From DATFWC01 sp963777755 (lineage in GTDB: Bacteria > Pseudomonadota > Alphaproteobacteria > Rhizobiales > Xanthobacteraceae): DNA of 64,000 nt. The notes below the pieces were generated by a model. It searched no databases, was not told the origin of the DNA, and saw only the letters and a program-made list of their open reading frames with translations. The DNA is taken from the NCBI GenBank assembly GCA_963777755.1, contig CAVZSC010000009.1, forward strand, positions 85,627 through 149,626. The letters run 5' to 3'. The position numbers were made by a program, and so were the translations under genes. Positions 55,023 to 63,751 of this stretch are shown here, one piece after another; the first letter of the stretch is position 1, and each line of letters starts with the position of its first letter.

Positions 55023-56302
55023 GTGCCGAAGCTGCTGACCCCTGCCGCCATTGCAAGACTGAAGCCCGACCCAAAGCGCGTTCGCGAAATTCCCGACGCC
55101 GGTGCCCATGGATTGCGGCTCGCCGTCCAGCCAACCGGGCGCATGAGCTGGATCGTCCGCGGCCGGAGACCGGACGGGCGACAGATGAAGTTGACGCTCG
55201 GTGCGCTGGACACGTCGAGCGACGACGGCGAGGCCAGTCCTGGGCGCTCCGTTGTCACCGCGCTCTGCTCGCATTCTCGCCAATCAGCTGCTGCGCGAGC
55301 GGGCCAAGGGCGTCGACATCGCCGAGCTGCCGAAGAAGAAGCGCGCGTCAGGCGACAGCTTCGCCCAGGTGGCGATGGACTTCGTGTCCGACCACTGCAT
55401 GGCACTTCGCGGCTGGCGGATCACGGCGCGACACCTCGGCCTGCGCTATCCGTCAGGCGAAGATCCAGTGCTGATCCCCAACGGGCTCGCCCGGCGATGG
55501 GCCGGCAAGCCGCTCGCCGAGATCGACGGCGACATGGTCCACGACATCATTGCCGAGGCGAAGGCGCAAGGGCATCCCCGGCGTCAGGCCCAGGAACGGA
55601 CGGCGTCAGCGACGCGCGCGGGCGGGCAATGGCCGCGGCCGTCGGCAAGCTCTTCTCCTGGGCAGCTCGTCACCGGAGGATCAAGATCAATCCGGCGCTG
55701 GGGATGTACCGGCCTGCAATCGCCACCGTCGCGCTCCCGGGTCCTGAGCACGAACGAGATCAAGGCGCTGTGGGCGCGTGCACCGAACTGGGCTACCCGT
55801 TCGGCGATTGCGTCAGGCTGATGCTGCTCACCGGCCAGCGCCGGTCCGAGTGCGCCGGCATGCGGTGGAGCGAGCTGAACGAGGATTTCAGTGCTTGGAA
55901 CTTGCCGCCTGCGCGAACAAAGAACAAGAAGCCGCACGCGGTGTACATGCCGCCGCTGGCGCGGGACATCATCGCGGTCGGTGCCGCGAATGGCAGGCTC
56001 CGACTTCGTGTTCACCGTCGTCGGCGACCGGCCGATCTCCGGGTTCGGCCGGATCAAGCGCAGGCTCGACCGACTGATGAAGCCCAGTGAGGAGTGGCGC
56101 CTTCACGATCTGCGGCGAACGGCCGTCACCTTCATGGACGATCTGGGCGTCGCTGCCGCACATTGTCGAGGCGACGGTGAACCACTCCAGCGGCTTTCGG
56201 GCAGGCATTGCCGGCATCTACAATATGGCGCAGTACATGGCGGAGAGGCGACTTGCGCTCGAGATTTGGGCTGCTCACATAAAGTTGATCAGCGCGAGCT
56301 GA
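55023..56302 (+). pseudogene. P4-type tyrosine integrase with at least six frameshifts
   Basis: GTG at 55023 begins P-K-L-L-T-P-A-A-I-A-R-L, with A-G-A-H-G-L-R-L-A-V and R-G-R-R-P-D-G-R as in the DUF4102 arm-binding domain. Conserved pieces continue in changing frames: shifts near 55240, 55600, 55735, 55775, 55990 and 56150. Catalytic motifs survive in separate frames: L-L-T-G-Q-R-R-S-E (first Arg), L-H-D-L-R-R-T (His-x-x-Arg) and V-N-H-S-S-G (His region). The intact product would be about 420 aa. It cannot make a working recombinase as read. Confidence 0.85.
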
Positions 56303-56368
56303 CCTCTTTTTCCAACCCGGCCGAATCTTTGCTCGTTCGGTAACCCACGGTTTTTCCATAGCTTTTTC

Positions 56369-56392
56369 ATAGGTTTATTATAAACAACCTAT
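56369..56392. repeat. AT-rich hairpin downstream of the integrase
   Basis: ATAGGTT (56369-56375) and AACCTAT (56386-56392) are perfect inverted arms; inside them GTTTA and TAAAC pair as well. The segment 56340-56450 is clearly AT-richer than the chromosome. It may be a terminator-like or operator structure of the element. Confidence 0.45.
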
Positions 56393-56546
56393 TTACATAA
56401 ATGGGGTATTTACAAACCTTAGCAAGAGCTGTTCCAAAACTATTGACCCATTTGGGGAAACGCTTAGTGTCGCCTCGTTCTCGGGATCGTCCGAGAGCCC
56501 GAGGTAATCCTCGGCAATCCAGGTGCAGAAGTTTGGGAAGGCTGTC

Positions 56547-56789
56547 ATGCAAGTCAGGCATCGAATGGGGGAGACGCAATGGAGGTTCGAGCTTCGGGAA
56601 AGGCAGCGGAGGCTCGATCATGCGCTCGATCGGGCGTACACGGTCGCCTCCGACCTGATCGATCACGAGGCCCGCCGCCCTGACGACGAGAGGTCGGAGA
56701 GCACTGACAAGATGAGGGCCGTGCTGGAGGTCCTGCCTCAGTTTCGAGCGTGGCTGGAGCGGTTCACTACCTACGTCGGAGAGCGCTGA
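56547..56789 (+). CDS. Small helical hypothetical protein of the element
   Basis: 80 aa. The ATG at 56547 has GGGAAGG five bases before it. The sequence is strongly helical and charged (Q-W-R-F-E-L-R-E-R-Q-R-R-L-D-H-A-L-D-R-A) with no membrane or Cys motif. Function unknown. The minus-strand open frame at 56367-56837 overlaps it and has no ribosome site, so I prefer the plus strand. Confidence 0.5.
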   Translation: MQVRHRMGETQWRFELRERQRRLDHALDRAYTVASDLIDHEARRPDDERSESTDKMRAVLEVLPQFRAWLERFTTYVGER

Positions 56790-56892
56790 CAGCTCGAAGA
56801 CGGGCGATCCGCCGCTCACAATGCGGCGGGTCGTCAACCTTCCCCAACGAAGCTTGGCAAGACCGTCTTATAAAACTATCGCGGAGGTAAGC

Positions 56893-57177
56893 GTGAACAA
56901 GAAGTTCGAGAACCCGCGGATCGAGATGGCGGTCTCGCCCGACGGCAGCGAGGTCTACCTCTCCTTCGACGACAACTCTCTCGACGCCATGATTGAGTGG
57001 CAGCACGGACTAGACCGAAGTTCAATTTCGTGAAGACGGTGGGACTCGTGGGCGATCGACGTCCAGGCTGCCGGGGAGGGCGATCCGTTCATGCAGCTCT
57101 ACTCCGACCAGAAGGGGCGAAAGTTTTTCGTCGTGCCACTCCCTCCCGGGATGCGAGCGGGGAAGAAGGTCAACTGA
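56893..57177 (+). pseudogene. Small hypothetical gene with an in-frame TGA
   Basis: GTG at 56893 preceded by GGAGGT four bases before. The frame encodes N-K-K-F-E-N-P-R-I-E-M-A-V-S-P-D-G-S-E-V, meets TGA at 57031-57033, then continues in the same frame as a plausible protein (W-A-I-D-V-Q-A-A-G-E-G-D-P-F-M-Q-L, then K-F-F-V-V-P-L-P-P-G-M) to TGA at 57175-57177. A CGA-to-TGA change would explain the stop. Two short proteins are the alternative reading. Function unknown. Confidence 0.55.
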
Positions 57178-57367
57178 AACAAGAACGCGATTTACGGTGC
57201 CAACGCCGCGAATTGCGGACTGCAAACCCAATCAGGCGACTTCCGCGTAATTTTGTTTCTATATCGAGGCCGACTTCGAAGACGGCGAGCTTCACTAAAA
57301 ACCCGAAGATAACGCTTTTAAAAAAGTAGTGGCAATCCCATAAAAAGTGGGGTAAGCGTTGAAAGGT

Positions 57368-57439
57368 GACCCCCATCCCGTGGCAGGGATGGGGGTCCGG
57401 CAGTTCCCACGCAGGGGGAACCGGTCTTTAAAAAAGACC
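57368..57439. repeat. Three consecutive perfect hairpins
   Basis: Stem 1: 57368-57379 pairs with 57386-57397, 12 of 12 bases, loop GTGGCA. Stem 2: GTTCCC 57403-57408 with GGGAAC 57416-57421. Stem 3: GGTCTTT 57423-57429 with AAAGACC 57433-57439, loop AAA. Gaps between stems are five and one base. No long T-run follows, so they are not standard intrinsic terminators on the plus strand. Confidence 0.75.
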
Positions 57440-57519
57440 ACTCCTTATACCCCCCAGCACCGGAACATGCCACGACGAAAATTGGCCAGCGCGCCAATTG
57501 AGCAGGCGCCTGCCTGTAC

Positions 57520-57577
57520 CTATCTCCTATCTCCCCTATCTCCCTCTCCTATCTCCCTATCTCCCTATCTCCCTATC
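57520..57577. repeat. CTATCTCC octamer tandem repeat
   Basis: Three perfect and one partial copies of CTATCTCC run from 57549 to 57577; looser copies fill 57520-57548. The plus strand is almost pure pyrimidine over this stretch apart from the A of each unit. It could be an iteron-like binding array or a slippage-generated microsatellite. Confidence 0.75.
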
Positions 57578-57665
57578 AGCAATGCAGCGGTTCTAACTGC
57601 GCGGCAATGGTGCCGCGGGGCGATGAGAAAGGCGTGCGTGATCTACTGAAGAACGAGGTGATGAG

Positions 57666-57872
57666 GTGCAGCGACGAAGCATTGAGGTCGAAATCCATGA
57701 AGACGAGTTGGATGGCGAGAATGGGGGCTCAGTTCCCGGGCTGCGACTGACATGCAGCCGGTGTGGCCATCAGGTCGAGGTGTTCGGCACCGAGGAGAAG
57801 TCAGCGAAGCGCGGTGCGGTCATGTTGCGCGAGGAATGTCCCAGGGGGGAGGAAAATTTTTATGTCACTTGA
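57666..57872 (+). CDS. Small phage-type protein with a Cys pair motif
   Basis: 68 aa with GTG at 57666 following a GAGGTGATGAG sequence. It carries T-C-S-R-C-G-H and later E-E-C-P-R-G-E-E-N-F-Y-V, a pattern I recognise from small prophage proteins of Rhizobiales that sit before helicase genes. A zinc ribbon with three or four Cys is possible. Its TGA at 57870-57872 overlaps the helicase start at 57862, so the two are coupled. Confidence 0.7.
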   Translation: MQRRSIEVEIHEDELDGENGGSVPGLRLTCSRCGHQVEVFGTEEKSAKRGAVMLREECPRGEENFYVT

Positions 57873-59004
57873 GTGGTCGCCCCAGCAAGACGATGCGCTG
57901 ATGGCCATCGAGCGATGGCGGCGAAGCCAAGATGAGCAAGTCTTCCGCGTCTTCGGCTTTGCCGGCACCGGCAAGACCACCCTCGCTCGGCACGTGGCCG
58001 AAGGGTGCGACGGCCCGGTCTTGTTCGCGGCCTACACCGGCAAGGCGGCCCACGTCATGCGCACCAAGGGCTGCCACGACGCGTCCACCATCCACAGCCT
58101 CATCTACCGCGCCTCTGACGTCTTCGTCTGCCGCGACCACCCCGAGGTCGAGGAGAATTTCTCCACCTGCTGCATCTGCGGCAAGCTTCTCCACCGCCGG
58201 GTGAGTTCGTCCTCAACCGCGACAGCCGCCTCTGCAATGCCAGCATCCTCGTCGTCGACGAGTGCTCCATGGTCGACGAGGTGATCGGCCGCGACCTGCT
58301 GGCGTTCGGCGTGCCGGTGCTGGTGCTGGGCGATCCGGTCCAGCTGCCTCCGCCTCGCGGCTGCGGCTTCTTCACCGCCGCAAAGCCTGACGTGATGCTT
58401 ACCGAAATTCATCGCCAGGCCAGAGACAACCCGATCATCCGCATGTCGATGATGGTGCGAGAGGGGCGCAAGCTCGACATCGGCACCTACGGAACGAGCC
58501 GGGTGATCGCGGCCACCAGCGACATCGTGGCCGACCAGCACCTGGTCGGCCGCAACAGGACTCGCCGGGGCTACAATTCCTCCCGCAGACGCCGCCTCGG
58601 CCTCGTCGGCGACCTCCCGCAAATCGGCGACAAGATCGTCTGCCTGCGAAACGACCACGCCAAGCGCCTCCTCAACGGCAGCTTGTGGAGAGTGGAGAGG
58701 GTGCACGCGGCCAGTGCCGACGGCGAGATCTCCATGGCGATCAGGCCGGAGGAGGGCGGCGAGGTCGTCGAGGTCGCGACGCACGCCGCGTTCTTCACCG
58801 GTCCCCGGCCGGTGTCGCGCCAGTACGACGAGTTCGACTACGGCTACGCGCTGACGGTCCACAAGGCCCAGGGGTCGCAGTGGGGGAGCGTGAGCTTGCT
58901 CGACGAGTTCCGCGTGTTTCCCCCACGACCGCCGCCGCTGGCTCTACACCGGCATCACCCGGGCGGCGGAACAGATCACGGTGATGGTGAGAGAATGGAC
59001 ATGA
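57862..59004 (+). pseudogene. RecD-like/AAA ATP-dependent DNA helicase with two frameshifts
   Basis: ATG at 57862. Frame 1 runs to about 58200 with Walker A F-A-G-T-G-K-T-T and A-A-Y-T-G-K-A-A. The next part (V-V-D-E-C-S-M-V-D = Walker B, L-G-D-P-V-Q-L-P-P, then Y-A-L-T-V-H-K-A-Q-G-S-Q-W) is in another frame from about 58205. The last motif (W-L-Y-T-G-I-T-R-A) is in a third frame from about 58918 and ends at TGA 59002-59004, overlapping the next ATG. The shifts sit at GGG and CCCCC runs. Superfamily 1 helicases of this size act in phage replication. As read it cannot make a whole protein. Confidence 0.85.
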
Positions 59005-59203
59005 GCGACAAACCAGCGCCGGGCCAAAACGTGGTGCCGTTCGGCAAGTACAAGGGGCAGCCAGTGGAGGTCTTGCTGCAGGATCATAATTATCGCGAGT
59101 GGCTGGCGGAGCAGCCGTGGTTGCGCGAGAAACACATCACGCTGTATCAAACCATCATTAACTATGGAGGGGAACCTGAGAGTTTCGACTCAATATTAGT
59201 ATC

Positions 59204-60090
59204 GGTGTTTTCAGGCTCTGGCGAGACGTCGTACGAGGAGGCGAACACTTGCAATTGTGACCCAAGCTTCAGCGCTTTCGATGGTGGCCTCGAAGTCTTT
59301 TGCCAGGCGACGGTTGCGTCCGAACCAAGCGAAGCTTCGCTCGATCACCCAGCGTTTGGGCTCGGCCTTGAATGTGCCGACACTCTGCGATCGGTTGATG
59401 ATCTCAATCGTCCACCTGCCTGATCCCGAGAGCGCGTTGATGAGCTTGGACCGCGGTAGACACGGTCGGCGAAGATATGCCGCAGCTTGGAGAATTCTCT
59501 CCGAGTGCGGTGAGCAGCGGCACAGCACCATGATTGTCCTGGATATTGGCTGGGTGCACCAGCAAGGCAAGCAGCAAGCCCATCGTATCGGTGACCATGT
59601 GCCGTTTGCGCCCTTTCACCCTCTTGGCCGGGTCAAAGCCGCACGGGCCGCCGCTTTCCGTCGTCTTGGCGCTCTGACTGTCGATCACGCCCGCAGACGG
59701 TACAGCCTTCGCGGCATCTTCGCGCGCGCGTCTCACGAGTACAGAGTTGATCCGCTGCCAGATGCGTCCGTTACGCCAGCCATAGAAATAGTACTGAACG
59801 GTCGAGCGTGGCGGGCAATCCTTTGGCAACGCCCGCCATTGGCAACCGGTCGCTGCGATATACAAGATCGCGTTCACCACCGCGCGCAGATCAACCTCGC
59901 GCGGGCGCCCAACCCGAGACGGCGGCGGCATCAACGGAGCAAGCAAGCGCCATTCAGAGTCCCTCATGTCGCTTGCGTAGCGAAGGTCATCACGCCGATA
60001 CTGTTGCTGGGTGATTTTGGTCCACACCATGTTGTGCCTCCTCGTAGCTTCGCAACCACGAGAGAGAATCGCAACGGGCTGAAATCACTC
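59204..60090 (-). mobile_element. IS5-family insertion sequence
   Basis: An element of about 887 bases containing one transposase gene on the minus strand. Its ends are imperfect inverted repeats: 59204-59224 (GGTGTTTTCAGGCTCTGGCGA) aligns with the reverse complement of 60069-60089 at about 14 of 20 positions, including the shared TTTCAG and GCGA. A second shared block TACGAGGAGGC occurs at 59232-59242 and inverted at 60036-60046. No clear target duplication was found. It lies inside the DUF3820-type gene. Confidence 0.7.
59211..60030 (-). pseudogene. IS5-family transposase with two frameshifts
   Basis: ATG at 60030. Frame 1 gives W-R-L-L-A-P-L-M-P-P-P, G-C-Q-W-R-A-L-P-K-D, V-I-D-S-Q-S-A-K (first Asp) and M-V-T-D-T-M-G-L (second Asp). 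After the H-G-A-V-P-L-L-T-A-L-G-E the frame is lost; F-S-K-L-R-H-I-F-A-D-R-V-Y-R-G is in a second frame and K-L-I-N-A ... R-W-V-I-E-R-S-F-A-W-F (catalytic Glu) in a third, ending at 59211. A single-base change at two sites (near 59490 and 59451) would restore it. The element is therefore immobile as read. Confidence 0.85.
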
Positions 60091-60750
60091 AACTTTCTTT
60101 TTCGGCCAAACTCTGAGGAGACGCCCGAGCACAACAAGTATCAGGCGATGTTCCTCGACGGAAAATTCGCGGCCGCCGTCTACGACACGCTAAATCCAGG
60201 AGGGAGGGAAGATGTAGCCAGACAGAAACGACGAGAGAAATTTCGCGAGGTTCACAACGCCAAGGGTATAGAATACAAACTGAAAGAGTTGCACGATGAA
60301 CTTAGGTGGACCTCGGGCAACACAAAGGAAAAGGTCCAAGGCGAATTAGACAGGATCCAAGAGAAAATCGCGACACTGGCGCAGCAGTTGGCCGTCGAAA
60401 TGGCGCAGCCAATTGATCCAGCTGAGCTGGATCGTATCTCTGTCGAGTTCGAGGTGCCGGTTTTTGTTCTCGGTAATCATGTTAGCCGCCGCAATCATCA
60501 CGGTTATAGGCAGAGTGGCACGGCCGACGTTCACATAGAGAGCAATTATGTGGGCTTTGTCAGGATCGAGATAAAGCCAACGATGGGCGATGACTACCCC
60601 GCGGTCCTGCGTCAGATGAGAGCGAGTTGCTGCAACGCGCTCTACCTCGTGCAGTACACCGGTGAAGGTGCCACGCTCGATCAGGTGAACGAGATATTCG
60701 CAGCATCCAAGATCACGATCCTGATGCACGCGGATTTTGAGGCGATGTAG

Positions 60751-61116
60751 ACTGTGGCTTCAAAGCTGGCGCTAAAAAGAATGGTCACGGACGTAACAGT
60801 GGCAAAGGGGGGCGACTTGAGTTAAGCTGATCACCAGCAAACCCGGGACTCCTGGCCCTTGGCCCAAATAGGGGGCGACCCGGCGCGAAAAAGGCCCGAC
60901 CTGGAAGTCGGGCCCTATCGCCAAACCCCCGAAGGGGGAATGATCTTTAGAGGTGGCACACAAACCACCTTCTAAACATTCCCGGATCATCTGTCCAGTG
61001 ACTTTTTTGGGCAGCTGCCAGTCCCTCGGGGCGCCTCAGATCCAGGCTCAAGGCCGGTTCTAAGGCGACCAGCAACCACCAAAAGGAGTGCAGCACGAAC
61101 TGGCCAGAAGGCCGGA
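60751..61116. other. 366-base leader before the primase gene, non-coding
   Basis: No gene is supported. It contains a strong hairpin at 60893-60914 and a CCCCC-GAA-GGGGG hairpin at 60926-60938. In satellite phage P4 the region before the replication gene encodes a regulatory RNA and several terminators; whether the same holds here is inference only. Confidence 0.5.
60893..60914 (-). terminator. Intrinsic-terminator-like hairpin on the minus strand
   Basis: GGCCCGAC (60893-60900) and GTCGGGCC (60907-60914) form a perfect eight-base stem with loop CTGGAA. On the minus strand the stem is followed by TTTTT (60888-60892 read in reverse), the classical terminator form. No minus-strand gene is seen just beyond it, so an antisense or leader transcript would be the likely target. 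Confidence 0.6.
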
Positions 61117-63299
61117 ATGGACTTGGCAATGACAGAACAGCAGACCGCGGCCAGCAGACCAACGCTCGTGGAGAGCGACCTGACGAACCTTCCGGCGGCA
61201 CTGAAGCCGCTGACGCAGATGCCTCACTGGGTCCTGTGGCGACTTGAGCTCAACGAAAAGAACAAGTGGACCAAGGTGCCGTACCAGACCAACGGCCGAG
61301 AGGCGAAGACGAACACGCCCTCGACCTGGTCAACCTATCAGCAGTGCATCGCCGCCCTGAGCAACGGAGGGGATTACTCCGGCATCGGGTTCTGCCTGCT
61401 CAACTCCGGCTACGCGGCGTTCGACGGCGACAAGTGCCGGGACAAGGAGACGAGGGAGCTGAAGCCCTACGCCAAGAAATTGATCGAGCGATGCAACAGC
61501 TACGCCGAGGTGTCGCCGTCAGGGACGGGCGTCAGGATCATCGGACCGGGAATTGGTGACAGATTGTACAAGGGTCCTCGCGCGGCAGGGGACGGCTCAT
61601 TCGTCGAGACCTACAGGAACGCGGAGAAGTACGTCACCATCACGGGGCTGTCGATCGGCGCCAGTCAGATGGTCAACATCGACGCCGTCATCGATGCAGT
61701 CCCGGTCGAGCTCGACCAGATGAAGGCCCAGCAAGGGGGGCCGAGCCAAGGCGACGGCGGGGGCGAACAGCTCGGCGACCTGAGCGAGCAGCTCACCGAA
61801 ATGCTGAACATCGCCGACCCTGGCGCCGGCAACTCGTGCGGTGATTACGCCAGCCGAAGCAGTTCTTCTTCGCCTTCGTCTGCGGGTGCCTTCGCCTGAG
61901 AGTGCCGGACGAGAAGATCACGGCGGCGTGCCTCGACAGTACGCGCGCCGGCAAGGCGATCCACCAGCACGTCAAGGATCAGCCAGCTGGCTACATGAAG
62001 GTGCAGATCGAGAAGGCGAAGAAGCAGGTCGCCGAAAATTTCGAGCTGATCAGGGGGCGGATCAAGAAGGATAGCCAGCATAACATCCGGCTGACAATCA
62101 AGAAGATGGGAGCGGAGCTGAGCTACAACGTCTTCACCGATCAGTACGTCATTGAGATGAACGCCACCAAGAAGATCGTCAACGACGCCGCGGTAGACGA
62201 CATTTGGGCCGCCATCGACAGGAAGTTCAACGTCATGTTCGACGACGCCCTGTTCTACAAGGTCGTCAAGATCGTGGCGCGGGAGAAATCGTTCCACCCG
62301 GTGAAGGATCACCTGCTGGGACTGAAGTGGGACGGCAAGAAGCGCCTCGGCACGTGGCTGATCGACTACTGCTCGGCAGAGGACACCAAGTTCAACAAGG
62401 CGGTCGGTGCCATCATGCTGGTCGCCGCAGTCCGCCGCGTCATGAGCCCAGGATGCAAGTTCGACGAAATCGTCATACTCGAGGGACCTCAAGGCAGGGG
62501 CAAGTCAACCCTGCTCTCCACGCTGGCGATGAAACAGGAATGGTTCACCGACACCGTTCCCATCGACGGCGACTCGAAGAAGTTCATAGAACAACTTCGT
62601 GGCAAGCTCATCGCCGAGCTGAGCGAATTAGGCAGCATGAGAAAAACAGACGTAGAGCACGTCAAGACGATGGCGTCTCGTCAGGTCGATCGCTCGCGCA
62701 TGGCATACGGTCGGATAGTCGAGGAAGTGCCGCGGCAGTTCATCATCGTCGGCACCACCAATTCCTCCGAGTACCTCATGGACCTGACCGGAAACCGGCG
62801 ATTCTGGCCCGTGAAGACAGACATCATCAAGGTCGACGAATTCACGAAGATCGTCGATCAGCTCTGGGCCGAGGCAGTCCAGCTCGAAGCCCAAGGGATG
62901 AGCATCCGGCTCGACGAAAAATTATGGGGCGATGCCACGGCAGTTCAGGCGGGGCGAACCACTCCAGACCCGTGGGTTGACCTCCTCGACGAAGCGCTCG
63001 GCGACATCAAGGGCAAGATCAACAACAAGGACGCCTTCATCATCGTCAACGTGTCAGAAGATCGACAAAATCAGGCCAACAGCAAGCGCCTCGCCGACTG
63101 CATGAAGTTCATCGGATTTGAGAACACGTCAGTCCGCTTCGACGGGAAGAAGGGGCGCGGCTACGTCCGAGGAACGAAGGAAGAGCAAGAAAAGCGGATC
63201 ATCGTGGCCAGGACCGGCGATGTCGTAACAACAGGCCATTCCCAGGCCGCGGCCGAAGCGACAGCAGCCCGGGCAGTGAACGATGAAATCCCGTTCTAG
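61117..63299 (+). pseudogene. NrS-1-like primase / VapE-type helicase with one frameshift
   Basis: The first frame (from about 61117; a second ATG at 61129) holds a primase-like domain: H-W-V-L-W-R-L-E-L-N-E-K-N-K-W-T-K-V-P-Y, G-I-G-F-C-L-L-N, F-D-G-D-K-C-R-D and Y-A-E-V-S-P-S-G-T-G-V-R. This is the arrangement of NrS-1-type phage primase-polymerases. At about 61858 the frame shifts; the C-terminal part carries Walker A E-G-P-Q-G-R-G-K-S-T, the I-A-E-L-S-E-L block and T-T-N-S-S-E-Y-L-M-D-L-T-G-N-R-R-F-W of VirE/VapE helicases. The joined protein would be about 725 aa and would be the replication initiator of the element. It could still act as two chains (GTG at 61902). Confidence 0.8.
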
Positions 63300-63751
63300 G
63301 GGGTGGAACACGTGGAACAGGCTGGAACAGCAGGTGGAACACCACAAATCGAGGGCAAAAAATCAGCGAGCCCAAACAGATGCAGTGCCTGGAACAGGTG
63401 GAACACCTCTTCTCTCTATAAATGGGTTTAATAGAAGGAGAAGGGGGTAATAAGGAGGGTATAGTGTGTTATAGGTGCTTATAGCAGCACCGTGTTCCAC
63501 GGGTTCCACGCGTTCCACCCCTGGAATTGTGTTATGTATCAGTGGTTTGGCAAAAAGGGGGACGTGTTCCAACCCCCCCTAAAATGATGGTCCACGTGTT
63601 TCACCCATGCTGTTCCACTTTGGGCTTCGCGGCCCTCCCTGTGGCCGTTCTGCCTCTCAAAAAGGGGTCAATGTCCCCATTCGGGAACCAAAGCCGTGGC
63701 TTTCTAAACCGGTTAGGGCCTATATTGACATAATCGACGGAGGTCAAAGCG
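63300..63751. other. 452-base non-coding stretch downstream of the primase
   Basis: Short open frames on both strands here lack ribosome sites and are rejected. The stretch holds the opposed TGGAAC arrays (63304-63617) around an AT-richer core (63405-63490) and then runs into the ribosome site of the gene at 63752. Confidence 0.6.
63304..63617. repeat. Opposed TGGAAC iteron-like arrays: candidate replication origin
   Basis: TGGAAC occurs at 63304, 63313, 63323, 63335, 63390 and 63399 on the plus strand, and its complement GTTCCA at 63494, 63503, 63512, 63566 and 63612 on the same strand. The wider word is usually GTGGAACA. Spacings of 9, 10 and 12 bases are not all multiples of three, so this is not a coding repeat. 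The two sets face each other across an AT-richer core. Position right after a primase/helicase gene and likeness to P4 type I iterons (GGTGAACA, from memory) support an origin. Confidence 0.7.

Larger units (their letters stand above)
57178..57665. other. 488-base non-coding stretch with hairpins and tandem repeats
   Basis: No coding sequence is supported here. It starts with an AT-rich segment (57230-57350), continues with three consecutive stem-loops (57368-57439), an inverted repeat AATTGGC / GCCAATT (57480-57486 and 57493-57499) and a CTATCTCC tandem repeat (57520-57577), and ends before the small zinc-ribbon gene at 57666. The density of structure suggests a regulatory RNA or protein-binding region. 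Confidence 0.6.
59001..60750 (+). pseudogene. DUF3820-type phage protein split by an IS element
   Basis: ATG at 59001 begins M-S-D-K-P-A-P-G-Q-N-V-V-P-F-G-K-Y-K-G-Q-P, then W-L-A-E-Q-P-W-L-R-E-K-H-I, and runs into the insertion at about 59204. After the IS (from about 60091) the frame resumes N-F-L-F-R-P-N-S-E-E-T-P-E-H-N and ends R-I-E-I-K-P-T-M-G-D-D-Y-P-A-V-L-R-Q-M-R ... F-A-A-S-K-I-T-I-L at 60750. Together these look like one protein of about 290 aa, familiar from phage replication regions. The start overlaps the helicase stop. The last part has the D...E-x-K features of a nuclease-like fold, which is only a suggestion. Confidence 0.75.

Noticed and set aside
56367..56837. 156-codon minus-strand open frame in the element
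   Set aside because: No ribosome site and overlaps a better plus-strand candidate at 56547-56789.
57520..57577. Tandem repeat considered as a CRISPR array
   Set aside because: Units are eight bases without spacers; no cas genes in the window.
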